NCBI GenBank assembly: GCA_008360955.1
Contig: LUCM01008702.1
Coordinates: 210,963 to 274,962 of the forward strand
Reading direction: 5' to 3'
Length of the DNA: 64,000 nucleotides
Origin: Fasciolopsis buskii
Taxonomy: Eukaryota > Platyhelminthes > Trematoda > Plagiorchiida > Fasciolidae
Numbering within the stretch: the first letter of the stretch is position 1; each line of letters begins with the position of its first letter. Below are positions 25,510-39,600 of this stretch, piece after piece. Under the pieces are notes generated by a model. It worked only from the letters and a program-made list of their open reading frames with translations, made no database searches and was not told the origin of the DNA. A program made the translations under genes and the position numbers.

Positions 25510-28500
25510 GGAGAAATTCGGCGCTGAAATAAAACAATTAGTGAATTCACCTTATCAGACTTACTACAGACCCATAATGTGTTTTCCTTACCAACCAAAT
25601 ATGCCTAGACTGAAACCAAACTGGGTAGTTTCAAATTCCAAGGCAAATGCCGTTTGTTTTAAATTGTCAAACTTGTCTATTCTTGCTTGGACAGCATTTT
25701 CACGACATGACTTAGTTCACTAACTACCAAAGGCATGTCTCTGTCCACGCAAGAACGATTTTGATGAACGCACTAGTAAATACTGAAGAAAATTATTCAA
25801 CTATTCCAAGGTAAGAGTTCATTTTTAGAGCCATCAAAGCATCTACTCGTTCTAGAACAAAGTCGTCAGTCAGGACTGGATTAGTTCGAGCAGCTCTCGA
25901 GTGCTGTGCAAAGCCATATATGATGCTGAAGGTAAACTGGCTGCAACGATTCAACGAGATTTGGACAAAGGCCTTAATTTTCAACCCGTAATAGCCCAAC
26001 TCGCGTTTTCATCGAAATTCGACAGTCATTTGCAGCAAGAAGAGAGCGGCATAAAAGTAATTCCATGACTTTTGATGGTTCGCAGTGTTCACCGGTAAGT
26101 GTTTCACTGGTTATGGCAACTGCGAGTTACGTCTACATTTTGTATATCATTGTTCATCTTGTAAGAAAAGGCTGCGGGTATCACCGCTCACAACATATCG
26201 TGGTCTGCATTGCAATCCATTAACGCTACTATCCACAAGTGGCGTGCAACGCCATGTTCGATGCCACCGGAAAATATCCTGCGGTATACGACTTTTTATG
26301 TTACCCCAAAGTGGGATGAAACGACAGCCGTCACTACTTTGACCTATTATATTTGAGGCGGTTTGAAAAACTGGAATCAACATCAATCTCTAATGATACT
26401 TTGGTGAAAGATAGTTTTATGATTACCAAGCTAAAAATAAACGAATAAAAATCACACCGACGTTCTTGGATTTAAAATGTCAGCAAAATGAAATCCCTTG
26501 TGGGCAATAAAATTTCTCGAATCACCGTGCCCATTCGGATGGTTTTATAGAAGAACAGTAACGGAAATGCTGAGAAAACATCTATCTGTTAACCTTATAT
26601 ATTTTGATTTTTCACATCCGACGTGACATCAGTAGTGCAGAACACCTCCCGTCACTAACATACATTTCGAACGCATCAAATTTGTCTCGATGATAGGTCA
26701 GAATGGGAATTGTAATCCGCAAATCAACTACCAAATTTACAATAATATGTGGAAGCAAACCTAATTCTGGTATGACAAAACGTCCCATTTGGTGTTTGCA
26801 AAGGAGACCTGTTTTGAAACTATTTATTTCAAAGCCAGGATCCCCGTTACTACTTGCTAATTTTCTTCATTTTCACGAACCCATACCCTTATACTGTCGT
26901 CATTTTAGAAGTACTATTTATTAATTCAGTCCACCTCAGTAGCCTGCGGGCGTTTATTTGGCCCCGGGGCAATAATTAGAAAACACAAGTGGTCAAAATT
27001 AATTACACCTAACCTAAAAGTTGCGGAATAAAAATCATTTAGAATTAATTTTGTTGATACTGACCCCATATTCCGTTGTTGACAAACTTGGAATCATTCT
27101 GTGTCCCAAAAAACTGGATTCAACCAGGGATTAGTGTCATCAGTAAAAATGGATGCTTATGGTCGTCATCCAGTCGGCCGAGCTTGTCGTCACGGGAATC
27201 CCGGTGATGATCTTCTGAAACTCACGAAGCGCGTATGGTGCCATTCTGTGTGACTAATCTTTCCTAAACCCAGACAGATTGTATGCCTGTCAGTGGAAGG
27301 CATACTTTGTTTCTAGGTAGACATCGGTCGATAAGTGCTACTAATAAGAACATTGTCTCGTCGTTTCCATAATTAATGATCCCGCATCCACCAAACTATT
27401 CATACCGGAACTAAACGAGTGCATAGGCTGTTCAATTTTTAGCGCTCCCGGAGATAGTAATCGTCTTAAGCAAGCTAGCTGGAGAAAGTGAAAAACTTCA
27501 TTTTTAAAAATTTAGTCTGTGGTATTTTTTATTCAAAACAAGTGCATCTCTAATCTGAGGTTCTTTTCATCATTAAAGTTTCTCCCGGGTTCTGCCTCGC
27601 GCATATGCAGTTTTCGGTATGAGATTGAAAATACATTCAACGCTACCTTTGGCTTTGATTTGCTAAACCAGATGGTAGAATAAGCTAATTCCAACTTAAT
27701 TTAGGCTCTTGATATTTCGGTATACTGCGACTGACTGACCGTCTCTTGCAAAATTCGTTGTCTACTTGTGCAAGCACTAATCCAACCAATTAGGTCTTTC
27801 TTGCAGTGCCTAAATTCTTTGAGATGACCAACAAAGGAAGAATTCGTGTATAAAGTCCGCTTTGTCGGCTAGCCCATAATTTTCCCAATAACTGTAAAAG
27901 TAAACATATAGACAAGTTAGGGATGGGAACATTTTAGGAGCAATAACTGCCATTGGATTATAAACAGAGTAAACGGACTTATTGCTGTGAATATTCTACT
28001 CCAATTATCCAAGCATGAAACGACGGAACCTAACTGTCTGTTTTCATTCCCGGCAAAACTCATCACTTCGACAAAATTCGTGTATGCTCCCGTTTCTGCG
28101 GAAGAAACTGTTGGAGGGATGGTGGCAAATTAAAGACCCTTTCAACATTGAGAGCTGCGGGTGCCAACGAGGTGCATCTTACTTTGCTCAGACAGTTTCC
28201 AATTTGCGCAGCAGAACTATCCCCTGGACTGGTGAAGAGATACTTTGCGAAAAGCTTGGTTGCCAATATCTGGAGAGCAGCACGTGTCACTTCTCTGTCA
28301 AAAAAGAAGTCTAATTGATTTTGACCCATTGCGTGCACGTCTATTTCGCTAAAATATTTGAAAATGTAATCTTTTTAATATCACAATATGCGCAGCTTTG
28401 GGGGCCAAATGGGATTGTATGTCGTAAAAATGCGAAAGTCTCTCCATCAGCCACAGGATTCTTCTCTATTTAACATAGTCCAAAGTTTCCAACTCACCCA

Positions 28501-31405
28501 AAAGCAGGGACTTCTTCAGTGCTATTCTTCGGGAAGTAGGGATATCTCTAGTTGGGAACAATGGTTCTCGATTGTCTATTAATGAGCTGACGATTTCTAC
28601 AGCAAGATCCTTGAAATATCTTGGAACCACCTCAAAAGATCCCCCAATTTGCCATTAGTTCGTTCATAAAAATAGGATGAGCCTTAAATTCTGTACCATG
28701 ACCTGAAACCTAATAGACCATTGTGTACCTTTGTGCAACAGCACATCTGCTTTGGTGCTGCACGTTAGTATTCTTTGGATTACGCTAAAAAGAATACACA
28801 GCTTAAACTGGGAATAGCGGAGTCATATTCCAAAGCAGCGGTATTCCAACTTTTCCTTACTGAAAACTTACATCACTGCCAAACATTTTAATTCCCACGA
28901 TAGACATTGTTCCAATATTGTATGTGAATGAACACCTTACAAAATGTGAGTTCGTTTCGTCACACGGATAAAAACGGCTTACAGGTTATACGTCATTCCC
29001 TTTCTTGTAGGATTTACTTGTAAGCCTCCTCTCAGGAATGATAATTCAAAAACCAGCTGTTTCGAAGACAACAGTAACTATTGGTTCTTTTTTATCTTAT
29101 TTTCTACTAATCATAGAAACAACTGTAATCAAGCTGCCATCCATAGCTTATTGTATAGGGCTTCGACAGACACCCTGTTAAGGGTCAATCATTCCGGATG
29201 ATTAAAGGTACATTGGGATTTGATGTGACTTGCTTCTAGCATTGTTTCTTAGTGATCACCGAATGGCAATACAAATAGCCACGTTTCCGATGAATAAAGT
29301 AAAAGTGAAAAATAATTCTGAAACCAAATTTACAAATTTCTGCTTCTTGTCGAGAACAGCAAGCGAGAATACACAGATGTGAGTCACATGTCCTGCGTAT
29401 TTACCGTTTGTGGACAGATAGGAGATAAGCATTTCGTATAAAAATAAACATCTTTTTGCTAAAGGGGAATGGAGTGCAGGATGCCTTTACAAATATCAGG
29501 CTACTGAATTTCATATAGGAACATGCGAAGGCGCACAGGTAAGTAGCATATAATTCACATAGTTAGTTTACGGGAAATGCACAAAAGGAACAGTGCTTCA
29601 GGGTTCAATTAATCGTATTTTCGGACAAATTTATTCCTTGGTAAAATAAATAACTTTGTCCTAAAGTCGGTCATAAATAGGCAGCCCGCAAAACACGTAG
29701 ATTGACAATAACTCGCTTTCAGGCCTTAAGGACTCCATCCTCATTCGCTCATGGTGCACCAAAAAGTACAATAGCCTTTAGGTATTAAGAAAAACTTTTC
29801 AACGACTACTGGGGTGACGATATTAGGGATGAGAACGAAAGGCGAACGTGTGCATGAAGGCGATTGTTTCGTTCCAAAGCAAATAACCGATATACTCTAG
29901 GCTATTTCCACCTTTTCCGGGCGCAACTTCGTCAACCTCAGGATCTAGTCAGATTCGGCTAAACAGTCTCCTTTGGTATTAATGGCGCATCTTTCAGTCC
30001 CGATAACATTTGCATTTTCAATGTGTTCTCGCTGATGGTTGATCCGCATCTGAAGTGTCGTTCATACGTGGCGTAAAAATTGAAAAGGAACCGTGATGTT
30101 TATTTCCGCTTCATTAGCAGGGATTCGAGATATTAGAAGTCAATGTGCAATCCGTCGTGGGTTGTTTCCCGAAGTGAATAAGTGATCGTGATCTGTTCTG
30201 CTTTCTTCAACCTCTACCTTTTGGATGTCCGGCTTGTTCGACTTAACTATTTCATTCAATAAATCATTTGGGTTCCATCTACTGAGGCCTTCCAGGAGGC
30301 ACGTTTAACTTCACCAACGAAGCCTGCCTAAACAATCGCAAAATGTCTCTTGGTGTGAGCACTGTGGAATAACTGTATTTCAAATGGAACTAACAAAACA
30401 GGAGAACACTTTTTGGGGGTATCCGCTCATTTGCGACCAATGTTGTAAATCAATGTGAGTACGAACCGCTTCCCCCTATCTCTTGGCCGTTGGCAAAAGA
30501 TTATCATAAATCGAAATGTTTATCGTTTTTGACTGGTTCTAGTTATTCCATTTTGGTAAAAGAAAGAAAATGGTAAGGGAAATTTCAAAACATTTTAATT
30601 TCTTTATAAACTTTCTTTGTTTACGTAGAAAACGGTATTCGGTTTAGTAATTTTGAGTTCGAATTTTATTATTAATTAATATTTCAACTACGTATCAATA
30701 CTAACAATGATCATTATCAAACTTCACTTGGGATCAGTCTAATTAATCATGGCTTAAAATGGTAGCCTATAAAAATAGTGATGTGTGAGCGGTATTTTAA
30801 AATAACCATTTTCGCTAAACCATAAATCTTTCCGATGAGTGCAGTCAAATGCAGCTGAACTTAGTATGCAGAATCGATAAAACGTACACTCGTGTTAGGA
30901 TATGCACAATTATACGCGTATAAATAAACGTAAGAAAATTCATTCGCTGGTTCCAATATTGGCTTCAGCTGGTTCGCAGAGTATTTTTCACGGTACCCGT
31001 GCAATTTTGGATTCTCGCTTCAGCTCACAGCTGTCCGCTTCACTAATCCGTGAGGGTGGAGCTTGGACATGCTAAATCAATTTTTACAAAACACGCCCGA
31101 GTTAATTCTGTACTGAACGCGGTCTTTCGAGGGGAGAAAAATACAGCGGAAACCAGAATAAAAAACGATGGAAAACGCGCTTTCTGATTACTGGTTATTA
31201 GCTAAACTGTTTCCGGTTGAAATAGCTTTAGACTGTGAAAGGCTCATTTGAAGGCCTGTTAAAGTGAACTTGCTTTTACAGAAACATAGATGTGAATATG
31301 TTATCTAGGGAACGGAAATGGATTGTCGTCACAGGGTTATTAAATTCTCACTGCTCGATTCAATGAACAATTCAAAAGACGTACAGGAAACATCCCCAGC
31401 TGTAT
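25510..31405. other. Gene-poor spacer with a coding-like patch near 28.0-28.65 kb
   Basis: Most of this span shows nothing. The segment 28015-28640 has unusually long frames on both strands: 99 and 64 codons on plus, 91 on minus, plus a further stop-free stretch of about 65 codons on minus between 28445 and 28640. I recognise no domain in either direction and cannot choose a strand. It may be a decayed transposon or an old exon cluster. Confidence 0.35.
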
Positions 31406-31410
31406 GGTTG

Positions 31411-31440
31411 GCTGATGACAGTCACGTGATTGTCATCAGC
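31411..31440. promoter_or_regulatory. Near-perfect 30-bp palindrome centred on CACGTG
   Basis: Bases 31411-31420 (GCTGATGACA) are matched by the reverse complement at 31431-31440 (TGTCATCAGC). The 10 central bases contain the palindromic E-box CACGTG (31423-31428). Fourteen of 15 symmetric pairs match. CACGTG is the classical site for bHLH-ZIP dimers, and the flanking TGACA/TGTCA half-sites extend the symmetry. No gene is identified nearby, so a regulatory role is inference; it could equally be a chance cruciform. Confidence 0.35.
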
Positions 31441-31444
31441 TTTT

Positions 31445-32520
31445 CCAGACTAGAGGTGCTTTAGTGCAGGTCGTGGGCCGTTGAATGATTTTTCTGTCAG
31501 ACTTAATTAAACACTGATTCGCTGACAGTGCCATCTAGGCTGATAATGGAACGTTTATGGCCGAAACGCCAAGTTCAAGGACCAAAATCCCATGCACAAT
31601 CCAATGTGTGCTACTTTTGTATAACCTGAGATTCCCTCAATTGTTTTGACTTTCGTACCGATGCCTTTTAATTTTCCCTCAGGGCTACGTTTATCTGTGT
31701 TCACTGGGCTTGACTACTTATTTTCAAGCTGTCATTCTAAGCAAAGACAGGTGTTTAAGGCTGGATATGGCCAATACATTTGGAAATTTCGCCCTTTCCG
31801 TGAGCGTTTTCCATCTTGTTCATTACGCGAAATTTTAAATAAACAGCGGGGTATAGGAAGAAATGAGCCATGCCTCTTCGTGTTCTTAGTTAGCAAAAGG
31901 CTGTGACTGGCCAAACTGATGCGACCTCTCGAATATTCATCATCTGGTTGTACTTACCGAAGAAGCTGTAGGTTGAAAATTATTTAGGGGATCAATAAAA
32001 TTTGTTCAGCAGTCCTAGGTGAATACAGTTGCTACAGCTGTTCCATGTGGTATCACTTAATATTGGTTTATTGTCCTAACTTAATGCCCTTGGCCAATTC
32101 ATACCACGTCACTCATATTGTTTTGTATCATAAGTTGCAATGGGATGCAAGCTCCCTCTGATCACATCCCGAATTTCACGCAAAAGCGAAAATTTCTCCG
32201 TTGTGCCATAATATGATGTGAGAAAGGAAAATGAACTAGCATCAAGAACCTTCAATCTGGCATTCCATGATTTAAGTCAACTAGCCCCGGGAGACGCCCT
32301 CACTCGAGATCTTACCACTAATATTGTTGGACTGTGACAACAGTTGCATTCTTTGTGACATCAGGGTAAGTGTCGGATGTTGACGGTCATTTAACCCGAT
32401 AGGGTCACATCGACGAGTGAGCAGTACCGAGCATTGAAACGGTAAATTTAAACCAACTTCTAAAAAATGTTAATAATTGTATTTGGTACTCGTCCAAAGG
32501 AGGTTTTGAAGAATTTCTCG
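31445..32520. other. Gene-poor spacer
   Basis: No recognisable gene or repeat. One 86-codon plus-strand frame (31646-31906) has a shadow on the other strand and no known motif. Confidence 0.5.
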
Positions 32521-32525
32521 GAATG

Positions 32526-32592
32526 AATTTGACTGTTGCACCAGTGAAAACTGCTCACCGTAGTTGAAACGTCGGACAAACAAATCCGTTAG
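32526..32592 (+). repeat. Hairpin-bearing short repeat, copy 4 (diverged, partial)
   Basis: This begins AATTTGACTGT, like the other copies (AATTTGATTGTAAA). It has a stem AACTGC / GTAGTT with one G-T wobble, followed by GAAACGTCGG. Over the 29 bases covering the stem-loop and the GAAACGT segment, 23 match copy 1. The CATTACATCTACC stretch of the other copies is not recognisable downstream. At the outer stem pair, G-C of the other copies is replaced by A-T here, which keeps the pairing. It is an old, partial member of the family. Confidence 0.6.
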
Positions 32593-32599
32593 TTTTTAT

Positions 32600-33639
32600 G
32601 AAAGTATTAGTTCCCAGCACCGGTCTGTCTGTGAATTTAAAAAAACAATTAATAATTTTGAAGGATCACCATGTCACGTTCGGAAAATTCAAACTAAACA
32701 AAGAATCAGGTAGGAGCAGTAATAGATAGATCTGAGAATGAAATCAATTAGATTCTAGCTATTGAACTACTCTGGTCAATGAAACTAGGTGAACCAAATA
32801 ACCTGCGCGGGTATGAAAAGCAGAATAAGAAGTCAAAAGAACAAACAAGATGTACACAAGTTTTACAAATGAGCCATAGGTAGCTGCTGGCTTGTGAAAC
32901 CAATTGATGGTCGAAAGATTCAGACGGAAACACATCAAAACGCTGATACTTGATGTAAGATAGTAAGTCCTGAGCTCATGTCCCACTTACTGAGTCGTGA
33001 GTACGGACTGCCAAAAAAACGAATAAAACGGATACAAACTGTATCACCTTTTCCTAGTTGTGAGCTGACCGTTGATACCCCAAGGTCGATAAATTCGGGT
33101 AACATCAAACCTACAGTTGACACTGATAGAAAGTGTCAGTTACCGCATCAACGTGTTCATCATGGGTACTTAGTATTGTAAAGTAAACATGACTGAAATG
33201 GTGTTTCCCTGCAAGGCAGTTTTGCTCATCTCTCAGCTTCTTGTGTAACCGAGGAGAAAGTTTGAAAAATCACCAAATTTGCTAAGATTTCGAACCTCTG
33301 AACATATCCCGAGAACCAAAAAGCACTCAAAGAACGGTGTAACTAGCAAGGAAAGAATAGATAGCAAGTTTGATTTGAGTAAGTATTTCGAAATTGGTCT
33401 GCCATTAAAATGAACGAGGAATTTACGAAAGCTTTCAATTAAGTCTAACCCTGTGTACTCACGTGTAGAGTAGGTAACGAACAAAACGTGCCATGTCCAG
33501 AAGTATCGTGAATTTTATCAGCCAGCAACCCAAAAGATCTAATTTGGTTTGACTTATCCCGTTAGGAAAATACACCACATCCTTGGCTGCAGAAAAGGAA
33601 ACGCCTCAAACCTAGTTCATGTTAACGAACTCACGCTCG

Positions 33640-33640
<1 letters not shown>
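32600..33640. other. Gene-poor spacer
   Basis: Only short frames are present and no repeat was seen. Confidence 0.5.

Positions 33641-33643
<3 letters not shown>

Positions 33644-33672
<29 letters not shown>
33644..33672. repeat. (AC)n microsatellite
   Basis: An uninterrupted CA dinucleotide run of about 29 bases, preceded by imperfect CACGCTCGCACG units that look like the decayed edge of a longer array. Such arrays are common and usually length-polymorphic. The 71-codon frame that crosses it has no coding support. Confidence 0.95.
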
Positions 33673-33676
<4 letters not shown>

Positions 33677-33679
33677 CTA

Positions 33680-36600
33680 GGAGCATGCAGCAATTTGTTT
33701 TGAAGCTTGAGGAAAAAAGCAACGGACAAAAATGTGGACTACTTTGTTCGCGTGTAAAATCTCATCGTAAAACAAGGTGGTCAGCTGAATTTGGGCATGA
33801 ATGTGATCGTGACTGTGAGACACAATCTGGCTGACGTTTGTTCTCTGTCATCAAATGGTTTCTGAATTTTTCTCTCGAGATTCAAATTCTGACACTGGTA
33901 GTCCCCAAAAACTATTCTTTTGCCTCGTAATGGCGTTTACACGGGTCTACCAAGCTCGTAAACACTGAACATAATTTCAGGGCGAATTTTTGAGCAAGTT
34001 AATCGAAAAAAGACAAAAAATATGAGATTGTTAAAAAGGGATTGTCAGTCTTATTCAGTCATGAATACCAGTGATTCGAAGCTATGCAGAGTGAAAACTG
34101 GATTTTGAAGCTTCTTTTGCTGTCAAAAGAAGAAGTAGAATATGTCAGCAAGACTAGTGCCAAGCCATGCCCGAAATAAATGTCAACCTCAGTATTCGGA
34201 GGCTCATGACAGACACTGGCACACCGTGACATGCGCGTACCAACGTACATTCAAAATTTACTTACATACTTGCAAATATCATTATACCTATAAGAACACG
34301 TTGGCATTATTCTAGCTTACTGGCAAAGTAAATAAGCTTTTGATGACAATTAGGCCATGCCAATGACGTTTTCAGTTACCGATCTTTTAATTGTGATAAT
34401 AGGTTTCTATGGGACGATTGTCAAAGTCTGACAGAAAAATTATTAGTTCCCAATCAATTTTTTCATCTCTAAATGATCAAAATATTTGCGTTTTAAATAA
34501 AGTGTAAAACGGGATTTGTTGGAATTTGATGTATGCCAAATGCCTGGTTGTGATTTGGTTGCTATGAAAACCAAACTGAATAACATAACTTCAATGAAAC
34601 TGTTATTTATTATTCACCATACATTGCACCAGGAAAAGGAGAATTCCTTACAGCTTGTATCGTCACCATCCCAAAGCAGTGCTCCTGGTCATTTAGCTAA
34701 AACTTCCGATTTATTGAAGATATATAGGGAATTATCTTTCCAGTATGGAAGCGAACAAACCGGGCAGACGTAGTCCCGCTTTCCGACTCCATAATGTTCA
34801 CCCAAGCGTTTACTAAGGGGGGTTCGTAAGTAGATTATATATGGTATGCATAAATGGCCCATCACGTCAGAATAGTAAATGCCTCAGTTCATACTTACTA
34901 AGTTTTAACAGCAGCAGGCGTTTGGCTGGATAGTTTTGAGAGAGCAGCGCCAATCTAAACGTGTAACCACTTCGAGCTCGATGAGGATGGAACCCATGTC
35001 CTAAAGCCATCTAAGCCTTTTTAAAACTTGAGCTCAACATCCAATATGAGGTGACCAGAAATTAGGAGGAATGCTTGTCTTCGCTTGGACTTTAAACGAG
35101 GCGCCCTCGCGCTATTTTTGTATGTCAGACGAAATAGGCGTACAGAACATAAAATACATTATTTGTGAGTTCATTGTCACAAAGGGATGTAGTGTTAAGG
35201 ACATGTTTACCATTATTTTAGAACCAGAAACTACGAATGAAATTTTCTAATTGAATAAAGGCAGAATGAACTCGACTTTGAAAGCATTCAGCCTGCGTTT
35301 GTGAAGGTCAGCTAATCTTGACGAATTACTGAACCTGATTTACTCAGCCATGAGATATTCGCAATGCAAATCCATTAGGTTAGGTTACTGTGAGCAGTTG
35401 CTAGTAGCTGTGTGATATCCTTTGATGTCGACTTCTAATAGCTCGGTTAAAGTGAATACGCAAAAAGCTAATGCCAGTAGCAGCCGACTTCCGTTCATGA
35501 ACATAGGTACCCCAGTATAGATCGATGTATTACTAGTTTGCGCGACAATTCTACAATAGATGTACATTTCATTTACTATTTTCCATACCTAATGTGTCGA
35601 ACATTCTGTGACAATTCAATTGGATTGGATTGCAAAGAAGTGTGGTTACATTCAAACAATAATGAAAAAGACGTTATAGTCAGCAACCTGCAAAAAGGCA
35701 AAAAGGCATTGGGAAGAAAAATACATCGACCGCATGAATTGGGCAGTTGAGGTAGATTCCTCAGGATGTGTGCAAACTAGACAACAGTGTCGTTTTCATA
35801 GATATTAATTTTGAAGACTACGGAATCAAAAACAAATCATATGGAAATATGAGAGGCCATTAGAGTCAGGATGAGTGGGATCAAAAACTACCTTGAGTCA
35901 AAGTTCCACATGCGACCAGCTGTTAATCACACAGTTAAATGGATCGTTCGTTTATTCTTACAAAGAGTACACAGCTGACAACTGACAGTCCTGTGCGGAG
36001 GATTGTAAAGTTGAAACCTCGAAACTAACAGTAGAGCAATAAAGAAGTATCAAAAAGGTACATTTTGCTCTGTTTCACGGGGGTACTGTAAAAGTCTTCT
36101 GATCTTAAGCGGTAGTTCTCGATAAGACTTTACACAGGTGAAAATGTGAGAAGTGCAATTCAGTTTTTTTATTAATAATCATCCTGGGATAGTCCACATA
36201 ACCAATTCTGGTAGTTGCTTCTGAGTTTATGGACACTGGTTTAATAACGATGGAACAGCTTCAAATTTTATGGATTTGAAGTCTTGAATTTTACCTGCAG
36301 ACAGACAGCTTTACCGTATGCCCTTTCCTGGATGACGGACTAAAGTGCTCGACCCAAAGCAAGCAGTAGTTCGATTTCATTGTACTGAGGCAAATAGGAC
36401 TTGCAATGGAATAGATCTGATTTTCGGCAATGTGCCTAAATTGCACAGTCGCCAACACAAGAGCATCCACTATCACTCATCATTCGCGTACTTGCTTTCA
36501 TGATCTGTTTGTTTATCATCACGTGATTCAAATATCCTTCTTTTTCGCCCATTCCTTGAACGGGAACAACAGTCAGATCACATCACCTCGAGGCCCATGG

Positions 36601-39600
36601 TTCGAAGTATGGACGACTAGCATGCTGCATTTTGCTTTGTCACTTTCGTAAAGCTTTATGCATGCTGTCTCAACTGAGTGTATCGCTTTCCTAGCAAAGG
36701 CGACTGCAGAAAATGTAAGCATTCGTCATTTTCGTTCCCGTTTCTGAAGTTTATTATGAACTAATATCAATCGAGATGAATTATCGGCCGCCACCATGGA
36801 CAATCAGGAGGCTAACCATAGTAAAACGGTTGATCACGCAATAACTAAGGTGATACTCACACCTTCGCTAAGAAATTCTTCCAGATTCACAAACAGATGT
36901 GTTCCTTAGTGTTATTTTTGTAGTGGTGATGAACATTATTAACGACTTGGAGCTGTTGGTAGCACTATCGGCGACTCCAATATGCTCTCGCGGCCGTAAC
37001 TTCAAATGGAGTTTGAGGGCAGCAAGAAGAGTTCCGTTATAATAATAATTCTTTCGGATCTTGAACAGATCTAGTTGTTTTGTCCCGGAAGTACTGATGC
37101 AACCAAGGTACTTGACTGGAACGACAGTGGTAAACAGGAATCATTAGTTCCTGAACTCAATTTGAGATGCAAAATTCAACTTCAAAAAACCACGCATTGT
37201 TTTCACAGCATGCACAGCACTATATGCAAGAGAAATCGGTAAACATTGGGAATAAAGCTCAGAGCGTTTTATCCGGGCTCCGTTAATATTTTACACGACT
37301 TAGAGTCCGAACTTAATCAGTCGCAAAATGCAAGTCAATCTAGTGATGAAAAACTTTTTTCCTACACAATTATCTGTTGGATAAACCTCATTTACACGTT
37401 GTCATTCACTTTATTTTGAAAATGTTTGATTGCTTTGCTGTTCAGGACTTTTCGACTGAAACGTCAGTGGAGACCGGGGCTGCATGCTAACGGAGTTTCA
37501 TTCCCAGGAATTCTCAAATCGGTTGAGCATGGGCATTTGTTTGCATATTCCGATGGATCAGATCAACTGACGAAACTATTCAACACCCATATCTAAGCTC
37601 TGATTTTCACCTACAACCCGGTGACTTGGAGCACTGAATCACAGAGTGAATCACTTCGCAAACAAAGCCATTTGGACTTACGTAACATAATTTGATAACA
37701 TTGATTTCGTTAACTCTATTGTTATTGTAAAACTACTGGTAGAACGGATCTTGGCGAGAAATGTCGAACTCTGATTACCTTATACGGTGAGCAAAGAATG
37801 TCCAAAAATGTGTTCAAATGAAGACAGGGTGTTCAGAAACTAGCCTTTTTCTTGAGTGTCACCATAGCAGATAGACCGATTTTCCATCTTAACGGATCAC
37901 TGAACATGTCCAGTTACGGTGACTTTGAAAGCCTGAGAGCAACTTTAAAAAAAATACACCGAAATGAGAGGAGATTACGCTCAAGTTGCTGATCCTGTCC
38001 TGATTGGCAGGCCTTCAAAATTTCCGTTGCGGTTTTTTATAAGGCTAATTGTAAGCCTTTGTTTTGGGCAGTTGTGAGCCACAATCTCAAAAATCCAAAT
38101 ACCCTTCCTATCGAATATCGTGAATCTAACATGGTAATGTCGTCAAGCGAGAATAGGTTTGCCTTTGGCAACATCTGAGTGGAGAAACCCAAATAACTGG
38201 TCCGGGAAACGTACCCTGCATCTCGCTTCACTTGCGATAGGAAACTAGAGCAGTAACGGTAAGTGTATTTGTGACCTAGAACAGATAGTACCAGTTGGTC
38301 TGGTGCAGACACGATTTACCAGCAAAAGCAGATAAAATAACGTTGATTTGTCTGTTGCCAAAGTAAACAGTGTGAAACTTACAAAGTACTTTGCTCGTAA
38401 AAGTTGGGATTAACATTACACGTTGTTAGTGATTTTGCCTAAGTAAGTGAATAACTGCTGTCACTAAAATACATGGTTCAAGATAAGTCATGTGGGTCAA
38501 TTTACTACCTGTTTCACAGACGTGTTGGTGAAATAACCTAATACATTTTTGTTTCTTTCTGGTGATTTTACTTTCCACGTGAAACCGATTTTCATTACCT
38601 TTTTACCCTAGCGGAATATGCTCAAATATCAGGAGACCTGAAGATCTGCATGCAATCAGTTTGGCATCTACGTTTGAAACGAAAACGCCGTTTACTTTGG
38701 AACGACGATGCAAAAACTCGAAACAGTTATCGATTCAGCCGCGTTTTAACTGCGTTTGATGGCTGAATTTAGACAAACTAACCAAACTACATGCTCCTGT
38801 TTACAGAGAAATAACAATAAACACATCAGCTACATTCGCCATCGTTTTTTGTTAGTTGGTGCATTTCTGGACTAACAGAAGTTTGACAATCAGTTGCTTA
38901 CGATGCTGTTTTCGCAATGGCTTCTCGCTAAAACCGGTACATCTTCCCTTGTGAGGGAAACAGGCTTACAACTTGACCCTATTTGACCAATTATATACGG
39001 ACAAGCCTGGTGAAATTTGGGTAGTATCCGAACCACGTAAGTTTTCAGAAATTAGATGTCCTGACTGGTCAGTGATTTCAACTGTTGTTCGCGGCACGGT
39101 AATGTGCTATTGCCGTGAACTGTGTTTAATGTAATATGTAGCTGCTTTTCTTACTTACCTCTAGAACTACGAAAAAATACGAAAAATGTGTTTCCGGTAG
39201 AAATCAGCAACTTCACCAAATCTGCACGACTTCTAAATGAATGGCAGGTCCCAAAAGTGCCATGACTTACAGCTTGGCAATGTTTTCCGTGCTTTGCGAT
39301 CGTTTTACTTCATGTTTGAATCACAGAAGCTCCATCCTTAGCCGGAGTGAAATAATGCTTGTGCAGACAAAGGTCGACAAGTTCGTTGCTATTTATAATG
39401 TTTTTTCTAAGTTTGGCAATGTCATTTTAGGGCGATGCTGTACTATCCACTAGGTTTGCGCTCCATTATAGAAGGCTCCAAGTGACCTGGATTGAAGTAT
39501 CCAAAAGTGAAAAAAGCACTCGTGACCAAACATCCACCAACTCTAACTCACAGCAAAGAAGGCTTGCAGACTGAGCATCAAAAATGTCGAGTTCATCCTG

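Noticed and set aside
31540..31580. CTGATAATGG...GGCCGAAACGCC as a hammerhead-like site
   Set aside because: The core G is replaced, and no stem pairs between the two parts.
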